Part shown: piece after piece, positions 1 through 7,635 of the stretch | Position numbering within the stretch: the stretch's first letter is position 1 | Layout of the letters: each line of letters begins with the position of its first letter | DNA from: Hyphomicrobiales bacterium | GTDB taxonomy: Bacteria; Pseudomonadota; Alphaproteobacteria; Rhizobiales; Xanthobacteraceae | NCBI GenBank assembly: GCA_017305535.1 | Contig: JAFKKN010000001.1 | Span: forward strand, 1 to 64,000 | Direction: 5' to 3' | Length of the DNA stretch: 64,000 nt | Translations under genes and position numbers: made by a program | Notes under the pieces: generated by a model | Seen by the model: only the letters and a program-made list of their open reading frames with translations | Database searches by the model: none | What the model was told of the DNA's origin: nothing

Positions 1-462
1 AGACGTGATTTAGCGCAACAGAAGCGCCCTCCACCGGATGAGGCGGCGGAACTTGTAGTCGGTCGTGATCGCTGTAATCTGTACAGTAAAAATTATATCG
101 ATATTTCAATGGTATAAGAGTTCGCAGTTTTGTTCTGAATGGCGCGCCATTTTCCTTTCCCGAAAATTCAGTAATTTCAAACACATAGCGGCCAGCCGCC
201 GACTCTGGCGCTTGTTTGGGCGACGTAACGTCTGACAAAACGTCCAACGTCACGGCAAAACAGAAGCGTGCAACGATTGTCGGGCCGTGCGAGACGCTGT
301 CTGTCATCACGTGTGTCGCATATCGGAGGAATAACCGAATTGCCCGGCCTCCATTGACCGAAGTGGCGCTCATGGCATCCCCCCGCTTGCCGCGCGGAAC
401 GTTCATCGCTCAGACAGGTTGCCTCTGCCAGAATGTCGTCTTCTGCATTTTGGAGGCCTCCA
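1..462. other. Left edge, no gene supported
   Basis: No open frame here has a ribosome binding site or a recognisable product. Bases 60-180 are clearly richer in A+T than the rest of the window and look like regulatory DNA. A perfect 14-bp palindrome (AATGGCGCGCCATT) lies at 138-151 and could be an operator, but no regulator is next to it. A frame opening at 216 on the plus strand lacks a Shine-Dalgarno sequence and runs over the real small gene at 463 in another frame. Confidence 0.5.
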
Positions 463-714
463 ATGCGTTCATTGATTGTCGCGGCAGCTCTCCTCGCGAG
501 CGTTGCTTTCGCTCCGCAGGCCCAAGCGATTGGCTGTCTGTCGGGTGCCGTTGCCGGTGGTGTCGCCGGTCACTATGCCGGCCATCACGGCATCATCGGC
601 GCGGTGGGTGGTTGCGTGGCCGGGCACCACCTGGCCAAGGAGCGCAAGCTGCAAAAGCGCCGTGAGCACCAGATGCAGCAGCAGACCGCGCAACCCGCCC
701 ACGATAACCAGTGA
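463..714 (+). CDS. Small exported glycine-zipper protein
   Basis: This encodes an 83-residue protein. Residues 1-22 form a signal peptide ending in AQA. They are followed by a glycine/alanine/histidine-rich stretch (about residues 24-56) with GxxxG spacing typical of glycine-zipper segments that pack against membranes. The tail is basic and rich in Gln. The start at 463 is chosen because GGAGG lies 7 bases upstream; the ATG at 433 has no such site. It probably sits in the periplasm or envelope. The exact function is unknown. A second glycine-zipper gene lies just downstream on the opposite strand. Confidence 0.75.
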   Translation: MRSLIVAAALLASVAFAPQAQAIGCLSGAVAGGVAGHYAGHHGIIGAVGGCVAGHHLAKERKLQKRREHQMQQQTAQPAHDNQ

Positions 715-815
715 GCGTCGTGCTGATTAACTGAGCCCGTCGGCACGGCCGGCGGGTTGATGTGATCGTCTGCGCGCCCGATCAAACGCGCGCAGCGCTG
801 ATCAGTATCCGCTGA

Positions 816-1133
816 TCAGTATCCTCCGCGATAATATCGCTCGTCGCATTCGGCGACATAGATCCGGCCATCCGGTGCGCGGTAGCGGCACATCGGCGGG
901 CCGCTCGGACGTGGATTGGTTGAGTCGGCAACCGCCGCGCCGAGCAGCGCGCCAGCACCGGCGCCGATCAAGGTGCTGCCGGTGTTGCCGCCGATTGCCT
1001 GACCGAGGAGCGCGCCGGTCGCACCACCCAGCACCGCGCCTGTGGCGGTGCGTTGCTGCTGCGGGTTCGCGCACCCGGCCAGCGAAGCGGCGATGACCAA
1101 GAGTCCGACGGTCGAAATTCTGGTGACGTTCAT
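816..1133 (-). CDS. Glycine-zipper outer-membrane lipoprotein
   Basis: This encodes a 105-residue protein. Its N-terminus has a lipoprotein signal with lipobox LAGC (Cys21), so the mature protein should be lipid-anchored. Residues 30-65 hold alternating GA-rich segments (for example GAVLGGATGALLGQAIGG) of the glycine-zipper 2TM / 17-kDa surface antigen type. The C-terminal part has two Cys and a RYRAPDGRIYVAECDERYY-like patch also seen in other rhizobial small lipoproteins. The start at 1133 is chosen because AGGA lies about 8 bases upstream and the lipobox then falls at the usual distance; the longer frame to 1220 would bury the signal. The function of such proteins is envelope structure or stress, and the precise role is unknown. 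Confidence 0.8.
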   Translation of the reverse strand: MNVTRISTVGLLVIAASLAGCANPQQQRTATGAVLGGATGALLGQAIGGNTGSTLIGAGAGALLGAAVADSTNPRPSGPPMCRYRAPDGRIYVAECDERYYRGGY

Positions 1134-1322
1134 TGCAGGATTCCTGCCCCAAGTTTCAGATCCAGAAATCGCATCTTGCCAATGAATGATGAATGCAGCC
1201 TGACTGGACGCGGCGCGCAATCGACCAATCTGATTTTCATAGTCTTGGCCTCATTCCGCCGCCATGGAACCGCCCACATCCGGGAGGCAGTTAACGTACA
1301 TCGGAAAACGATAGAGGCTTCC

Positions 1323-1634
1323 ATGCGTAAATCACTTCTCGCTCTCGTGTCCGCCGTTGCTCTCGGAACGCTCGCTGCGACAGGGGCGAATGCAATGCCG
1401 ATCGGTTCGACCGCGCCAACGACGTCCGGCGTCGATCAGGTTCGTCTGGTGTGTAATGAATGGGGCCGGTGTTGGCATCGTCCGGATTATGACCGGGTAT
1501 ACCGTCCGCGCGCCTACTACGGGGATGGCTATGAGAGGCCACGTTATCGCTATTACCGAGAGCGCGATTATGGGCCGCGCTACTATCGTGGATACGATAA
1601 CGGTTGGCACCGCGGCTGGCATCATGACGACTAG
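1323..1634 (+). CDS. Small exported Tyr/Arg-rich protein
   Basis: This encodes a 103-residue protein with a signal peptide (residues 1-22, cleavage after ANA). A short linker and the motif VCNEWGRCWH (two Cys) follow, then a C-terminal half dominated by Tyr, Arg, Asp, Gly and His. This composition is typical of small secreted proteins common in Bradyrhizobium and relatives. GAGG lies 7-8 bases before the ATG. No enzymatic motif is visible. A strong terminator follows at 1662. It is probably a periplasmic or surface protein; the function is unknown. Confidence 0.75.
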   Translation: MRKSLLALVSAVALGTLAATGANAMPIGSTAPTTSGVDQVRLVCNEWGRCWHRPDYDRVYRPRAYYGDGYERPRYRYYRERDYGPRYYRGYDNGWHRGWHHDD

Positions 1635-1661
1635 ATTCGTGCACGACGCTCGCTAGACCAA

Positions 1662-1684
1662 AAGGCCCGCCATCGGCGGGCCTT
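1662..1684 (+). terminator. Intrinsic terminator after 1323-1634
   Basis: A perfect 10-bp stem (AAGGCCCGCC / GGCGGGCCTT) with a 3-base loop lies 27 bases after the stop codon. The stem ends in A and T runs on its two sides, so it could act in both directions. Confidence 0.8.
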
Positions 1685-1828
1685 ACTGGTTGTGTGTGGC
1701 CAAGCCCTCCCGGACGGGCAGGTTACGTATTGGGCCGCCAGGGAGCACCACAATTTCATTGATTTGGCCAATCATGTAAGAGAGGTCGCGGGGCCACGCC
1801 GGGCCTTTCACCGAGGGCGATCCATATC

Positions 1829-2080
1829 ATGTTCAAAGCCGGACTGATCATTGTTTTCGGGATTGCAGCGCCGTCGATTGCGCTGGCGCAATCGGATGTC
1901 CGCCTTCCCAATGCGTCCCGCAAGACCCTGGAGAAACCGCTCTCGCGCGCACCGAACCCGTGCGCTGAATTTGGTCCGGGATTCGTCAAGGCCGAGGGGT
2001 CGGATACCTGCGTTCGTATCAGTGGCTCGATAAGTGTCGGTGTCGGCAGCGGATCGGGTGTGCGTGGCGGGCCGCGCTGA
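1829..2080 (+). CDS. Secreted mini-protein with porin-like signature
   Basis: This encodes an 83-residue protein. Residues 1-20 form a signal peptide (cleaved after ALA). Residues 44-69 carry a motif (Pro-Cys, PGFVK, Gly-Ser-Asp-Thr-Cys-Val-Arg-Ile-Ser-Gly) that closely resembles the conserved N-terminal segment of alphaproteobacterial trimeric porins (Porin_2 family). Full porins of that family exceed 300 residues, whereas here the frame stops after a Gly/Ser-rich tail. It is either a remnant of a porin gene or a dedicated small secreted protein using the same disulfide-bearing module. The intact signal peptide and clean frame favour a functional small gene. No strong Shine-Dalgarno is visible before the ATG. 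Confidence 0.6.
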   Translation: MFKAGLIIVFGIAAPSIALAQSDVRLPNASRKTLEKPLSRAPNPCAEFGPGFVKAEGSDTCVRISGSISVGVGSGSGVRGGPR

Positions 2081-2126
2081 CGCGCCTTCGGATCAGGCAA
2101 ATTCGGTTCAGGCAGGAGGGCTCGCC

Positions 2127-2288
2127 ATGCGTCTCGATATCATCGTGCCGGTCATGATGTGCTGCGCGCTGCTGTGGTGGTTCGGCCGGGGCATGAGCTG
2201 GACCCAGCGTGGCGTGGTCACCGCCGTGACGCTGGTGGTGGTCTTCGGCATCCTGTGGTTCGAGCAGAGCTTCAACCAGAGTCCGTGA
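2127..2288 (+). CDS. Small two-helix membrane protein
   Basis: This encodes a 53-residue protein with two hydrophobic segments (about residues 3-19 and 28-46) separated by a short polar loop containing Arg/Thr/Gln. The start at 2127 follows an excellent AGGAGGG site at 2114-2120. A terminator follows 12 bases after the stop. It does not match a family I can name; similar short inner-membrane proteins are frequent in bradyrhizobia. Confidence 0.7.
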   Translation: MRLDIIVPVMMCCALLWWFGRGMSWTQRGVVTAVTLVVVFGILWFEQSFNQSP

Positions 2289-2299
2289 TGGCTGTGAAA

Positions 2300-2325
2300 G
2301 AAAGGCTCCGCATGACGGAGCCTTT
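2300..2325. terminator. Bidirectional terminator
   Basis: A 10-11-bp stem (GAAAGGCTCCG / CGGAGCCTTTC) with a 4-5-base loop lies between the convergent small genes at 2127-2288 and 2363-2440. A/T-rich flanks on both sides suit termination from either strand. Confidence 0.75.
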
Positions 2326-2362
2326 CTTCACGTGTGCGATGCTACTCGTGAAATCACTTTGC

Positions 2363-2440
2363 TCAGCGGAAGAACAGCCACAGCAGAATGATGATTGGTA
2401 TCGGTACGCCGAGTAGCCACAGCAATATGCCGCGTCCCAT
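2363..2440 (-). CDS. 25-residue hydrophobic membrane peptide
   Basis: This is a very short gene: ATG at 2440-2438, 25 codons, stop TGA at 2365-2363. The peptide is almost wholly hydrophobic: Met-Gly-Arg-Gly, then Ile/Leu/Trp, a central Gly-Val-Pro-Ile-Pro turn, then Ile/Leu/Trp/Phe and a final Arg. This would make one bent transmembrane segment. A GAGGAG site lies about 7 bases before the ATG, and a terminator at 2300-2325 follows on the same strand. The good ribosome site, the start context and the highly biased composition together argue that it is translated. It resembles ultra-short membrane peptides I recall from Bradyrhizobiaceae genomes; the function is unknown. Confidence 0.65.
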   Translation of the reverse strand: MGRGILLWLLGVPIPIIILLWLFFR

Positions 2441-2503
2441 AAGCATCTCCTCGATCTATTATCATCGAGGTAACGCATCGGGACGATTGATGTTCCAGCG
2501 CTG

Positions 2504-2953
2504 TTACCAGTGCCCGGTGTTCGGCATCGAGGCCCACGGCTCCTGCGGTGGCTTGGCATCGCCGGCTTGCAGCAATTCGATCGAATGCAGATCCGGTGAA
2601 CGGACGAAGGCCATCTGGCCGTCACGCGGCGGACGGTTGATGGTGATGCCGAGTTTCATCAGGCGCTCGCAGGTCGCGTAGATATCGTCGACCTCGTAGG
2701 CGAGATGACCGAAGAAGCGGTCCTCGCCGTATTTCTCCTCGTCCCAGTTGTAGGTGAGTTCAACCAGCGGCGCGCCACGGCCTCCGCTCGCCTTGATGAG
2801 GTGGTCGTCGGCGGCGGCGCCGAGGAAGACCAGCGTAAATCTGCCCTTGTCGTTGTCGATGCGGCGGACCTCCTTGAGGCCGAGCGCATCGCAGTAGAAT
2901 TTCAGGGCGGCATCGAGATTGCGGACGCGCAGCATGGTGTGCAGGTAGCGCAT
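2504..2953 (-). CDS. gloA: Lactoylglutathione lyase (glyoxalase I)-like VOC protein
   Basis: This encodes a 149-residue protein of the vicinal-oxygen-chelate fold. It starts [10 protein letters not shown] with the typical first metal-ligand His5. The [21 protein letters not shown] helix-strand, a VELTYN segment and [18 protein letters not shown] with a second metal His follow, then a C-terminal [11 protein letters not shown] strand supplying the glutamate ligand. This layout matches glyoxalase I, which isomerises the hemithioacetal of methylglyoxal and glutathione to S-lactoylglutathione in the cytoplasm. The frame is open to 3184, but the family N-terminus and a GGAGA site 8 bases upstream place the start at 2953. 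It could be a related VOC enzyme with a different substrate. Confidence 0.8.
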   Translation of the reverse strand: MRYLHTMLRVRNLDAALKFYCDALGLKEVRRIDNDKGRFTLVFLGAAADDHLIKASGGRGAPLVELTYNWDEEKYGEDRFFGHLAYEVDDIYATCERLMKLGITINRPPRDGQMAFVRSPDLHSIELLQAGDAKPPQEPWASMPNTGHW

Positions 2954-3143
2954 GATGGGTTCTCCAGCGGCATCGGTCGGGCGATCGCCGGTCCGCGCTG
3001 CGCGGGCCGTGATCCCGATCGGGATGATTAGCGGTTTTATCGCGACGGCGCGAGCGCGCACGCGCCATGATCGCGGCAAGGTTTCGTTAACGACCTGCCG
3101 CACTCGCGCTTTGGGAGGCAGGCGGGCGTGATATCCTCGGTGC

Positions 3144-3347
3144 ATGATCACGCTCGTGCCAGTGTCGTCCGTCCTGGCCGCCACCGCCGACCAAGGCGGG
3201 CGGGCGCCGCAGGTGATCGACGTCCAGGACCCAGCCGCGACGACCTACTGGGCCGGGCGCTTCAACGTCACGCAGGACCAGTTGTTCTCCGCCATCGGTG
3301 AAGTCGGCGGCTCGGTCGCCGCCGTGCGTCGCTATCTCGCGCAATAA
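3144..3347 (+). CDS. DUF3606 family protein
   Basis: This encodes a 67-residue protein. The C-terminal two thirds ([34 protein letters not shown]) match the DUF3606 pattern of a short helical unit with a conserved Trp, F-x-V-T-x-x-x-L and G-x-S-x-x-x-V-R-x-Y-L. These small soluble proteins are abundant in Rhizobiales and have no assigned function. The ATG at 3144 has only a weak ribosome site, so the exact start is less sure. It stands alone, divergent from the glyoxalase gene. Confidence 0.7.
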   Translation: MITLVPVSSVLAATADQGGRAPQVIDVQDPAATTYWAGRFNVTQDQLFSAIGEVGGSVAAVRRYLAQ

Positions 3348-3469
3348 CTGTCGATAAAAATCATGAGACGAAGGATTGAAGTCCGGAAATGGTTTTCCGC
3401 CTGATGATGCTTGAACCGGGCATTTGCGCTAACGTTTCCTGAAACGGACGCACGGATCAGAGCAGTCAG

Positions 3470-4231
3470 ATGATCGCAAAAGACCTTCAGAGCGGCGTGG
3501 AACAACTCGGCGACATGATCGCGACCTCATCGGCGATCGTGCCTTTCACCGGCGCGGGCATCTCGACGGAATCCGGTATCCCGGATTTTCGTTCGCCGGG
3601 CGGACTGTGGACGCGCAACCGGCCGATCCCGTTCGACGAATTTGTCGCCAGCCAGGAGGCGCGGGACGAATCCTGGCGCCGGCGTTTCAACATGGAAGCG
3701 ACCTTTGCCGCGGCGCGTCCGGGGCGGGGGCATCGCGCATTGGCGGCGCTCTACAAGGCCGGCAAGGTTCCCGGCGTCATCACCCAGAACATCGACAACC
3801 TGCATCAGGTGTCGGGCATCTCCGGTGATGACGTCATCGAGCTTCACGGCAACACCACCTACGCCCGCTGTCTCGGCTGCGACACGCGATACGATCTTGT
3901 CTGGGCCAAGGCGCGGTTCGATGCGACCGGGCGCGCGCCGGTCTGCGATGCCTGTGCGCAACCGGTGAAGACGGCGACGATCTCGTTCGGGCAATCGATG
4001 CCCGAGGACGCGATGCGTCGCGCCACCGAACTGGCGCAAGCATGCGATCTGTTCGTGGTGATCGGGTCGTCGCTGGTGGTGTGGCCGGCAGCGGGCATGC
4101 CGTTGCTGGCGAAAAACGCAGGCGCACGACTCGTCATCGTCAACAGAGAGCCGACCGAGCAGGATGACGACGCCGATCTGGTGATCCGCCACGACATCGG
4201 CGACACGCTGGGACCGTTCGTCGGCAATTGA
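3470..4231 (+). CDS. cobB: NAD-dependent protein deacylase (sirtuin)
   Basis: This encodes a 253-residue protein of the Sir2 family, which removes acetyl or other acyl groups from lysines and consumes NAD+. Visible motifs are GAGIS (28-32) for NAD binding, GIPDFRSPGGLW (36-47), QNID (106-109), and the catalytic His126 in HGN. A four-Cys zinc site (Cys134, Cys137, Cys159, Cys162), the SFGQ segment and a C-terminal GSSLVVWPA / VNREPT Rossmann end complete the set. The length and motif order are those of a bacterial class II/III sirtuin. It is cytoplasmic. The gene is monocistronic, followed by a hairpin at 4271. A typical target is acetyl-CoA synthetase, but that gene is not in this window. Confidence 0.92.
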   Translation: MIAKDLQSGVEQLGDMIATSSAIVPFTGAGISTESGIPDFRSPGGLWTRNRPIPFDEFVASQEARDESWRRRFNMEATFAAARPGRGHRALAALYKAGKVPGVITQNIDNLHQVSGISGDDVIELHGNTTYARCLGCDTRYDLVWAKARFDATGRAPVCDACAQPVKTATISFGQSMPEDAMRRATELAQACDLFVVIGSSLVVWPAAGMPLLAKNAGARLVIVNREPTEQDDDADLVIRHDIGDTLGPFVGN

Positions 4232-4270
4232 ACGATTGCGATCGTTCCCATGGATCGATTCAAAAACAGG

Positions 4271-4307
4271 TGAGTCATGTCCACGCGAAATTGATTCGCA
4301 TGACTCA
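4271..4307 (+). terminator. Candidate hairpin after cobB
   Basis: A perfect 9-bp inverted repeat (TGAGTCATG / CATGACTCA) with a 19-base spacer lies 40 bases after the sirtuin stop. The long loop and lack of a T-run make it a weak terminator candidate. A dimeric protein-binding site is possible instead. Confidence 0.35.
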
Positions 4308-4483
4308 AGACTGTTTATAGATCGTTGACGTGCGGTTTTTTGTGTTTGCGAGCGGAGCGGGAGTGCTATCGTCGAATCAGGAGATTCGCGGGGCGTCTTT
4401 GAGAACAGCGGCTGCGAGAGTCGTTGCGCGTTGTCGTTGAGGCGGCGTGGCCGGGTTTTTTTGAACGTGTGGGGTCCGGGGTC

Positions 4484-5134
4484 ATGGGGTCGGACGGATT
4501 TGAGTCCAAGCAGTTTAGAACGCAGGCTGGTGGCGCGGACAAGACCTCGCCCGATGCGTTCGCAAGAGACAGCCGCGGAACCGCGCTGGATCCGTTCGCC
4601 GGCCTGAATGAAGCCAACAAGCTGATCGAGGTTCGCGGCGTCATCAAGTGGTTCGATGCCTCCAAGGGCTACGGCTTCATCGTTCCCGATGATGGATCGA
4701 CCGACGTGCTTCTTCACGTCACGGTGCTGCGGCGCGACGGTTATCAGACGGCCTATGAGGGCGCGCGCATCGTCTGTGAATGCGTGCAGCGGCAGAAAGG
4801 CTATCAGGCCTTCCGCGTCGTCTTGATGGACGAGTCGACGGCTATTCATCCGGCGCAGATGCTGCCGCCGCGCACCCATGTCAGCGTTACGCCCACCAGC
4901 GGACTCGAGCGCGCGCAGGTGAAGTGGTTCAATCGGCTGCGCGGCTTCGGCTTCGTCACCTGCGGTGAGGGCACGCCGGATATCTTCGTCCACATGGAGA
5001 CCCTGCGCCGTTACGGCATGACCGAGCTGCGCCCCGGTCAATACGTGCTGGTGCGGTTCGGGCCCGGCTCCAAGGGCATGATGGCGGCGGAGATTCATCC
5101 GGAGCACGGTCCCGCCGGATTGGCATCGCACTGA
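4484..5134 (+). CDS. Tandem cold-shock-domain protein
   Basis: This encodes a 216-residue protein with two cold-shock domains. The first spans about residues 50-115 ([19 protein letters not shown]). The second spans 144-205 ([20 protein letters not shown]). Both keep the RNP-1-like K/R-G-Y/F-G-F-I/V core, and the RNP-2 region is VLLHV in one and IFVHM in the other. A 45-residue polar N-terminal extension and a 25-residue linker separate the parts. Such proteins bind single-stranded RNA or DNA; the two-domain form is typical of Rhizobiales. Upstream in-frame starts at 4424 (TTG) and 4469 (GTG) exist, but 4484 is the first ATG; the ribosome site is weak, so the start is uncertain. Confidence 0.85.
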   Translation: MGSDGFESKQFRTQAGGADKTSPDAFARDSRGTALDPFAGLNEANKLIEVRGVIKWFDASKGYGFIVPDDGSTDVLLHVTVLRRDGYQTAYEGARIVCECVQRQKGYQAFRVVLMDESTAIHPAQMLPPRTHVSVTPTSGLERAQVKWFNRLRGFGFVTCGEGTPDIFVHMETLRRYGMTELRPGQYVLVRFGPGSKGMMAAEIHPEHGPAGLASH

Positions 5135-5263
5135 TCCGCAAACTCTCCGCTCTTCAAAAGCCCGTCAGATCGCACGGTGGATGCCGCCGCGCGGTTGCGC
5201 TCGGCGCAAAAGCGGTTACCTATCGTCGTCATCGGACATTCAGGCGCGGTTCGGGCAGGATTT

Positions 5264-5761
5264 ATGTCGATGACGATGATGCGATGGCTTGAACGGCACT
5301 CCCGATCGCTGACACGAGGGCTGGCGGCATTGGCGATCCTTGTCGCTGCCGCTGTGGCGACCGGCGGTGCGCGCGCGGCCGAACTGCAAACCCTCGAGAT
5401 CGCGACCAAGTCCGGCGTCCAGGTATTTTCCGTCGAGGTGGCCACCACCGAGGACGAGAAGCGCACCGGGCTGATGTATCGCAAGGAATTACCGGACGGC
5501 CGCGGCATGCTGTTCGACTTCTCGCCGGAGCAGGAAGTCTCGATGTGGATGAAGAACACCTTTATTCCGCTCGATATGATCTTCATCCGGGCGGACGGGC
5601 GCATTCTGCGGATCGCCGAGAACACCGTGCCGCAATCGACGAAGATCATCCCGTCGCGGGGGCTGGCGAAGGGCGTTCTCGAAGTGATCGCCGGCACGGC
5701 CAAGAAATATGGCATCGCGCCGGGCGATCGCGTCGCGCATCCGTTGTTCAATGGCCACTGA
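5264..5761 (+). CDS. DUF192 family exported protein
   Basis: This encodes a 165-residue protein with a signal peptide (about residues 1-39, ending GARA) followed by a DUF192 domain. Visible hallmarks are EVATTEDEKRTGLMYRKELP, GMLFDF, the strongly conserved MWMKNTFIPLDMIFI, and LEVIAGTAKKYGIAPGDRV at the end. DUF192 proteins are small beta-barrel proteins of unknown function, often periplasmic. The start at 5264 has CAGGA 8 bases upstream. It is the last protein gene before tRNA-Pro. Confidence 0.85.
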   Translation: MSMTMMRWLERHSRSLTRGLAALAILVAAAVATGGARAAELQTLEIATKSGVQVFSVEVATTEDEKRTGLMYRKELPDGRGMLFDFSPEQEVSMWMKNTFIPLDMIFIRADGRILRIAENTVPQSTKIIPSRGLAKGVLEVIAGTAKKYGIAPGDRVAHPLFNGH

Positions 5762-5777
5762 GTGCGCGCGTCGCGGC

Positions 5778-5806
5778 TTGCTGGCGCGGCCGGGAGCGTG
5801 TATCGA
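5778..5806 (+). promoter_or_regulatory. Candidate promoter for tRNA-Pro
   Basis: TTGCTG (5778-5783) and TATCGA (5801-5806) are separated by 17 bases, 44 bases upstream of tRNA-Pro. The leader contains a perfect 8-bp hairpin, GCAAACCG (5819-5826) with CGGTTTGC (5834-5841). Judged by eye only. Confidence 0.35.
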
Positions 5807-5849
5807 CATCTCGCCGTAGCAAACCGATCTTCGCGGTTTGCGGGTCGAT

Positions 5850-5926
5850 CGGGGTATAGCGCAGCCTGGTAGCGCGGCAGTTTTGGGTACTGCAGGTCGT
5901 TGGTTCGAATCCAGCTGCCCCGACCA
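5850..5926 (+). tRNA. tRNA-Pro (anticodon TGG)
   Basis: A 77-base cloverleaf. The acceptor stem is CGGGGTA / TGCCCCG with one G-T pair. The D-arm is AGCGCAGCCTGGTAGCGC, and the anticodon stem GCAGT/ACTGC encloses loop TTTGGGT with TGG at 5884-5886. The T-arm contains GGTTCGAATCC, and the CCA end is encoded. It reads CCA/CCG-type proline codons. Confidence 0.95.
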
Positions 5927-5988
5927 AAATCACAACAGCATCAATGGCATGTCCTGGAAGCCCGCGCTTCCGCATGGCGCGTGGGAAT

Positions 5989-7611
5989 ATGATCCGGCTC
6001 GACAACATCAGTAAGCAGAACGGCCACCAGCTCCTGTTCGTGGAGGCCTCGGTGGCGCTCCAGCGCGGCGAGAAGGTCGGGCTGGTCGGCCCCAACGGGG
6101 CGGGCAAGACCACGTTGTTCCGGATGATGACCGGGCAGGACTTGCCCGACGAGGGGCAGGTGGCGGTCGATCGCGGCGTCACCATCGGCTACTTCAGCCA
6201 GGACGTCGGCGAAATGGCCGGACGCAGCGCCGTCGCCGAGGTGATGGACGGCGCGGGACCGGTGAGCGAAGTCGCGATCGAGTTGAAAGAACTGGAAACG
6301 GCCATGGCCGATCCGGATCGCGCCGACGAGATGGACGAGATCATCACACGCTACGGCGAGGTGCAGGCGCGCTTCGAGGAACTCGACGGCTACGCGCTCG
6401 ACGGCCGCGCCCGTGAGGTGCTCGCCGGCCTCGGTTTCAGTCAGGAGATGATGGAAGGTGACGTCGGCAAGCTGTCGGGCGGCTGGAAGATGCGCGTCGC
6501 ACTGGCGCGCATCCTGTTGATGCGGCCCGACGCCATGATCCTCGACGAGCCGTCGAACCATCTCGATCTGGAAAGCCTGATCTGGCTGGAGCAATTCCTG
6601 AAAGGCTATGACGGCCTGCTGCTGATGACCTCGCACGACCGCGCGTTCATGAACCGCATCGTCGGCAAGATCGTCGAGATCGACGGCGGATCGCTGACCA
6701 CCTATTCCGGGGACTACGAGTTCTACGAGCAGCAACGCGCGCTGAACGAGAAGCAGCAGCAGGCGCAATTCGAACGCCAGCAGGCGATGCTCGCCAAGGA
6801 GATCAAGTTCATCGAGCGTTTCAAGGCACGCGCCTCGCACGCCGCGCAGGTGCAGAGCCGGGTGAAGAAGCTCGACAAGATCGAGCGCGTCGAGCCGCCG
6901 CGTCGACGCCAGACCGTGCTGTTCGATTTCCCGACCGCGCCGCGTTCGGGCGAGGACGTCGTCAGCCTGAAGAACGTGCACAAGGGCTATGGCAGCCGGA
7001 CCATCTATCAGGATCTGGACTTCGCGGTGCGCCGCCGGGAGCGCTGGTGCGTGATGGGCATCAACGGTGCGGGCAAGTCGACGCTCTTGAAACTGGTGGC
7101 AGGCGCGACCGAGCCGGACGCCGGCACGGTGGCGCTCGGCGGCAGCGTCAAGATGGGCTATTTCGCGCAGCACGCGATGGATTTGCTGGAAGGCGAACGC
7201 ACCGTGTTTCAGTCGCTGGAAGACGCGTTTCCGCAAGCGGGGCAGGGCTCGTTGCGTGCGCTCGCCGGCTGCTTCGGTTTTTCCGGCGACGACGTCGAGA
7301 AGAAATGCCGGGTGCTGTCGGGTGGCGAGAAGGCGCGGCTGGTGATGGCGCTGATGCTGTTCGATCCGCCGAATTTTCTGGTGCTCGACGAGCCGACCAA
7401 CCACCTCGACATGGCGACCAAGGAAATGCTGATCGCCGCGCTCGCGGACTACGAGGGCACCATGCTGTTCGTCTCGCACGACCGGCATTTCCTCGCGGCG
7501 CTATCGAACCGCGTGCTGGAGCTGACCTCGGACGGCATCCACCAATACGGCGGCGGTTACACCGAATACGTCGCTCGCACCGGCGTCGAAGCGCCCGGAC
7601 TGCGCAGCTAA
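5989..7611 (+). CDS. ABC-F family ATPase (ribosome-associated)
   Basis: This encodes a 540-residue soluble protein with two ABC ATPase domains and no membrane segment. Domain 1 has Walker A GPNGAGKTT, signature LSGGWKMRVALA and Walker B MILDEPSNHLD. Domain 2 has GINGAGKST, LSGGEKARLVMA and LVLDEPTNHLD. Between them lies a charged, Gln-rich linker (EKQQQAQFERQQAML) that is the ABC-F interdomain helix pair entering the ribosomal E site. Members (EttA, Uup, YbiT, YheS) tune translation or relieve stalling. The overall shape is nearest YbiT-like proteins, but I would not fix the subtype. The start at 5989 (MIRLDNISK) matches the family N-terminus; an earlier ATG at 5944 lies close to the tRNA. 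Confidence 0.88.
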   Translation: MIRLDNISKQNGHQLLFVEASVALQRGEKVGLVGPNGAGKTTLFRMMTGQDLPDEGQVAVDRGVTIGYFSQDVGEMAGRSAVAEVMDGAGPVSEVAIELKELETAMADPDRADEMDEIITRYGEVQARFEELDGYALDGRAREVLAGLGFSQEMMEGDVGKLSGGWKMRVALARILLMRPDAMILDEPSNHLDLESLIWLEQFLKGYDGLLLMTSHDRAFMNRIVGKIVEIDGGSLTTYSGDYEFYEQQRALNEKQQQAQFERQQAMLAKEIKFIERFKARASHAAQVQSRVKKLDKIERVEPPRRRQTVLFDFPTAPRSGEDVVSLKNVHKGYGSRTIYQDLDFAVRRRERWCVMGINGAGKSTLLKLVAGATEPDAGTVALGGSVKMGYFAQHAMDLLEGERTVFQSLEDAFPQAGQGSLRALAGCFGFSGDDVEKKCRVLSGGEKARLVMALMLFDPPNFLVLDEPTNHLDMATKEMLIAALADYEGTMLFVSHDRHFLAALSNRVLELTSDGIHQYGGGYTEYVARTGVEAPGLRS

Positions 7612-7635
7612 AGCACCATGCATTCAGCTTGATCC

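Noticed and set aside
216-665. 149-codon plus-strand frame at the left edge
   Set aside because: It overlaps the glycine-zipper gene in another frame, and has no ribosome site, signal or family pattern.
3527-5131. 534-codon minus-strand frame across cobB and the cold-shock gene
   Set aside because: It spans two well-supported genes and the gap between them, and has low-complexity composition typical of shadow frames.
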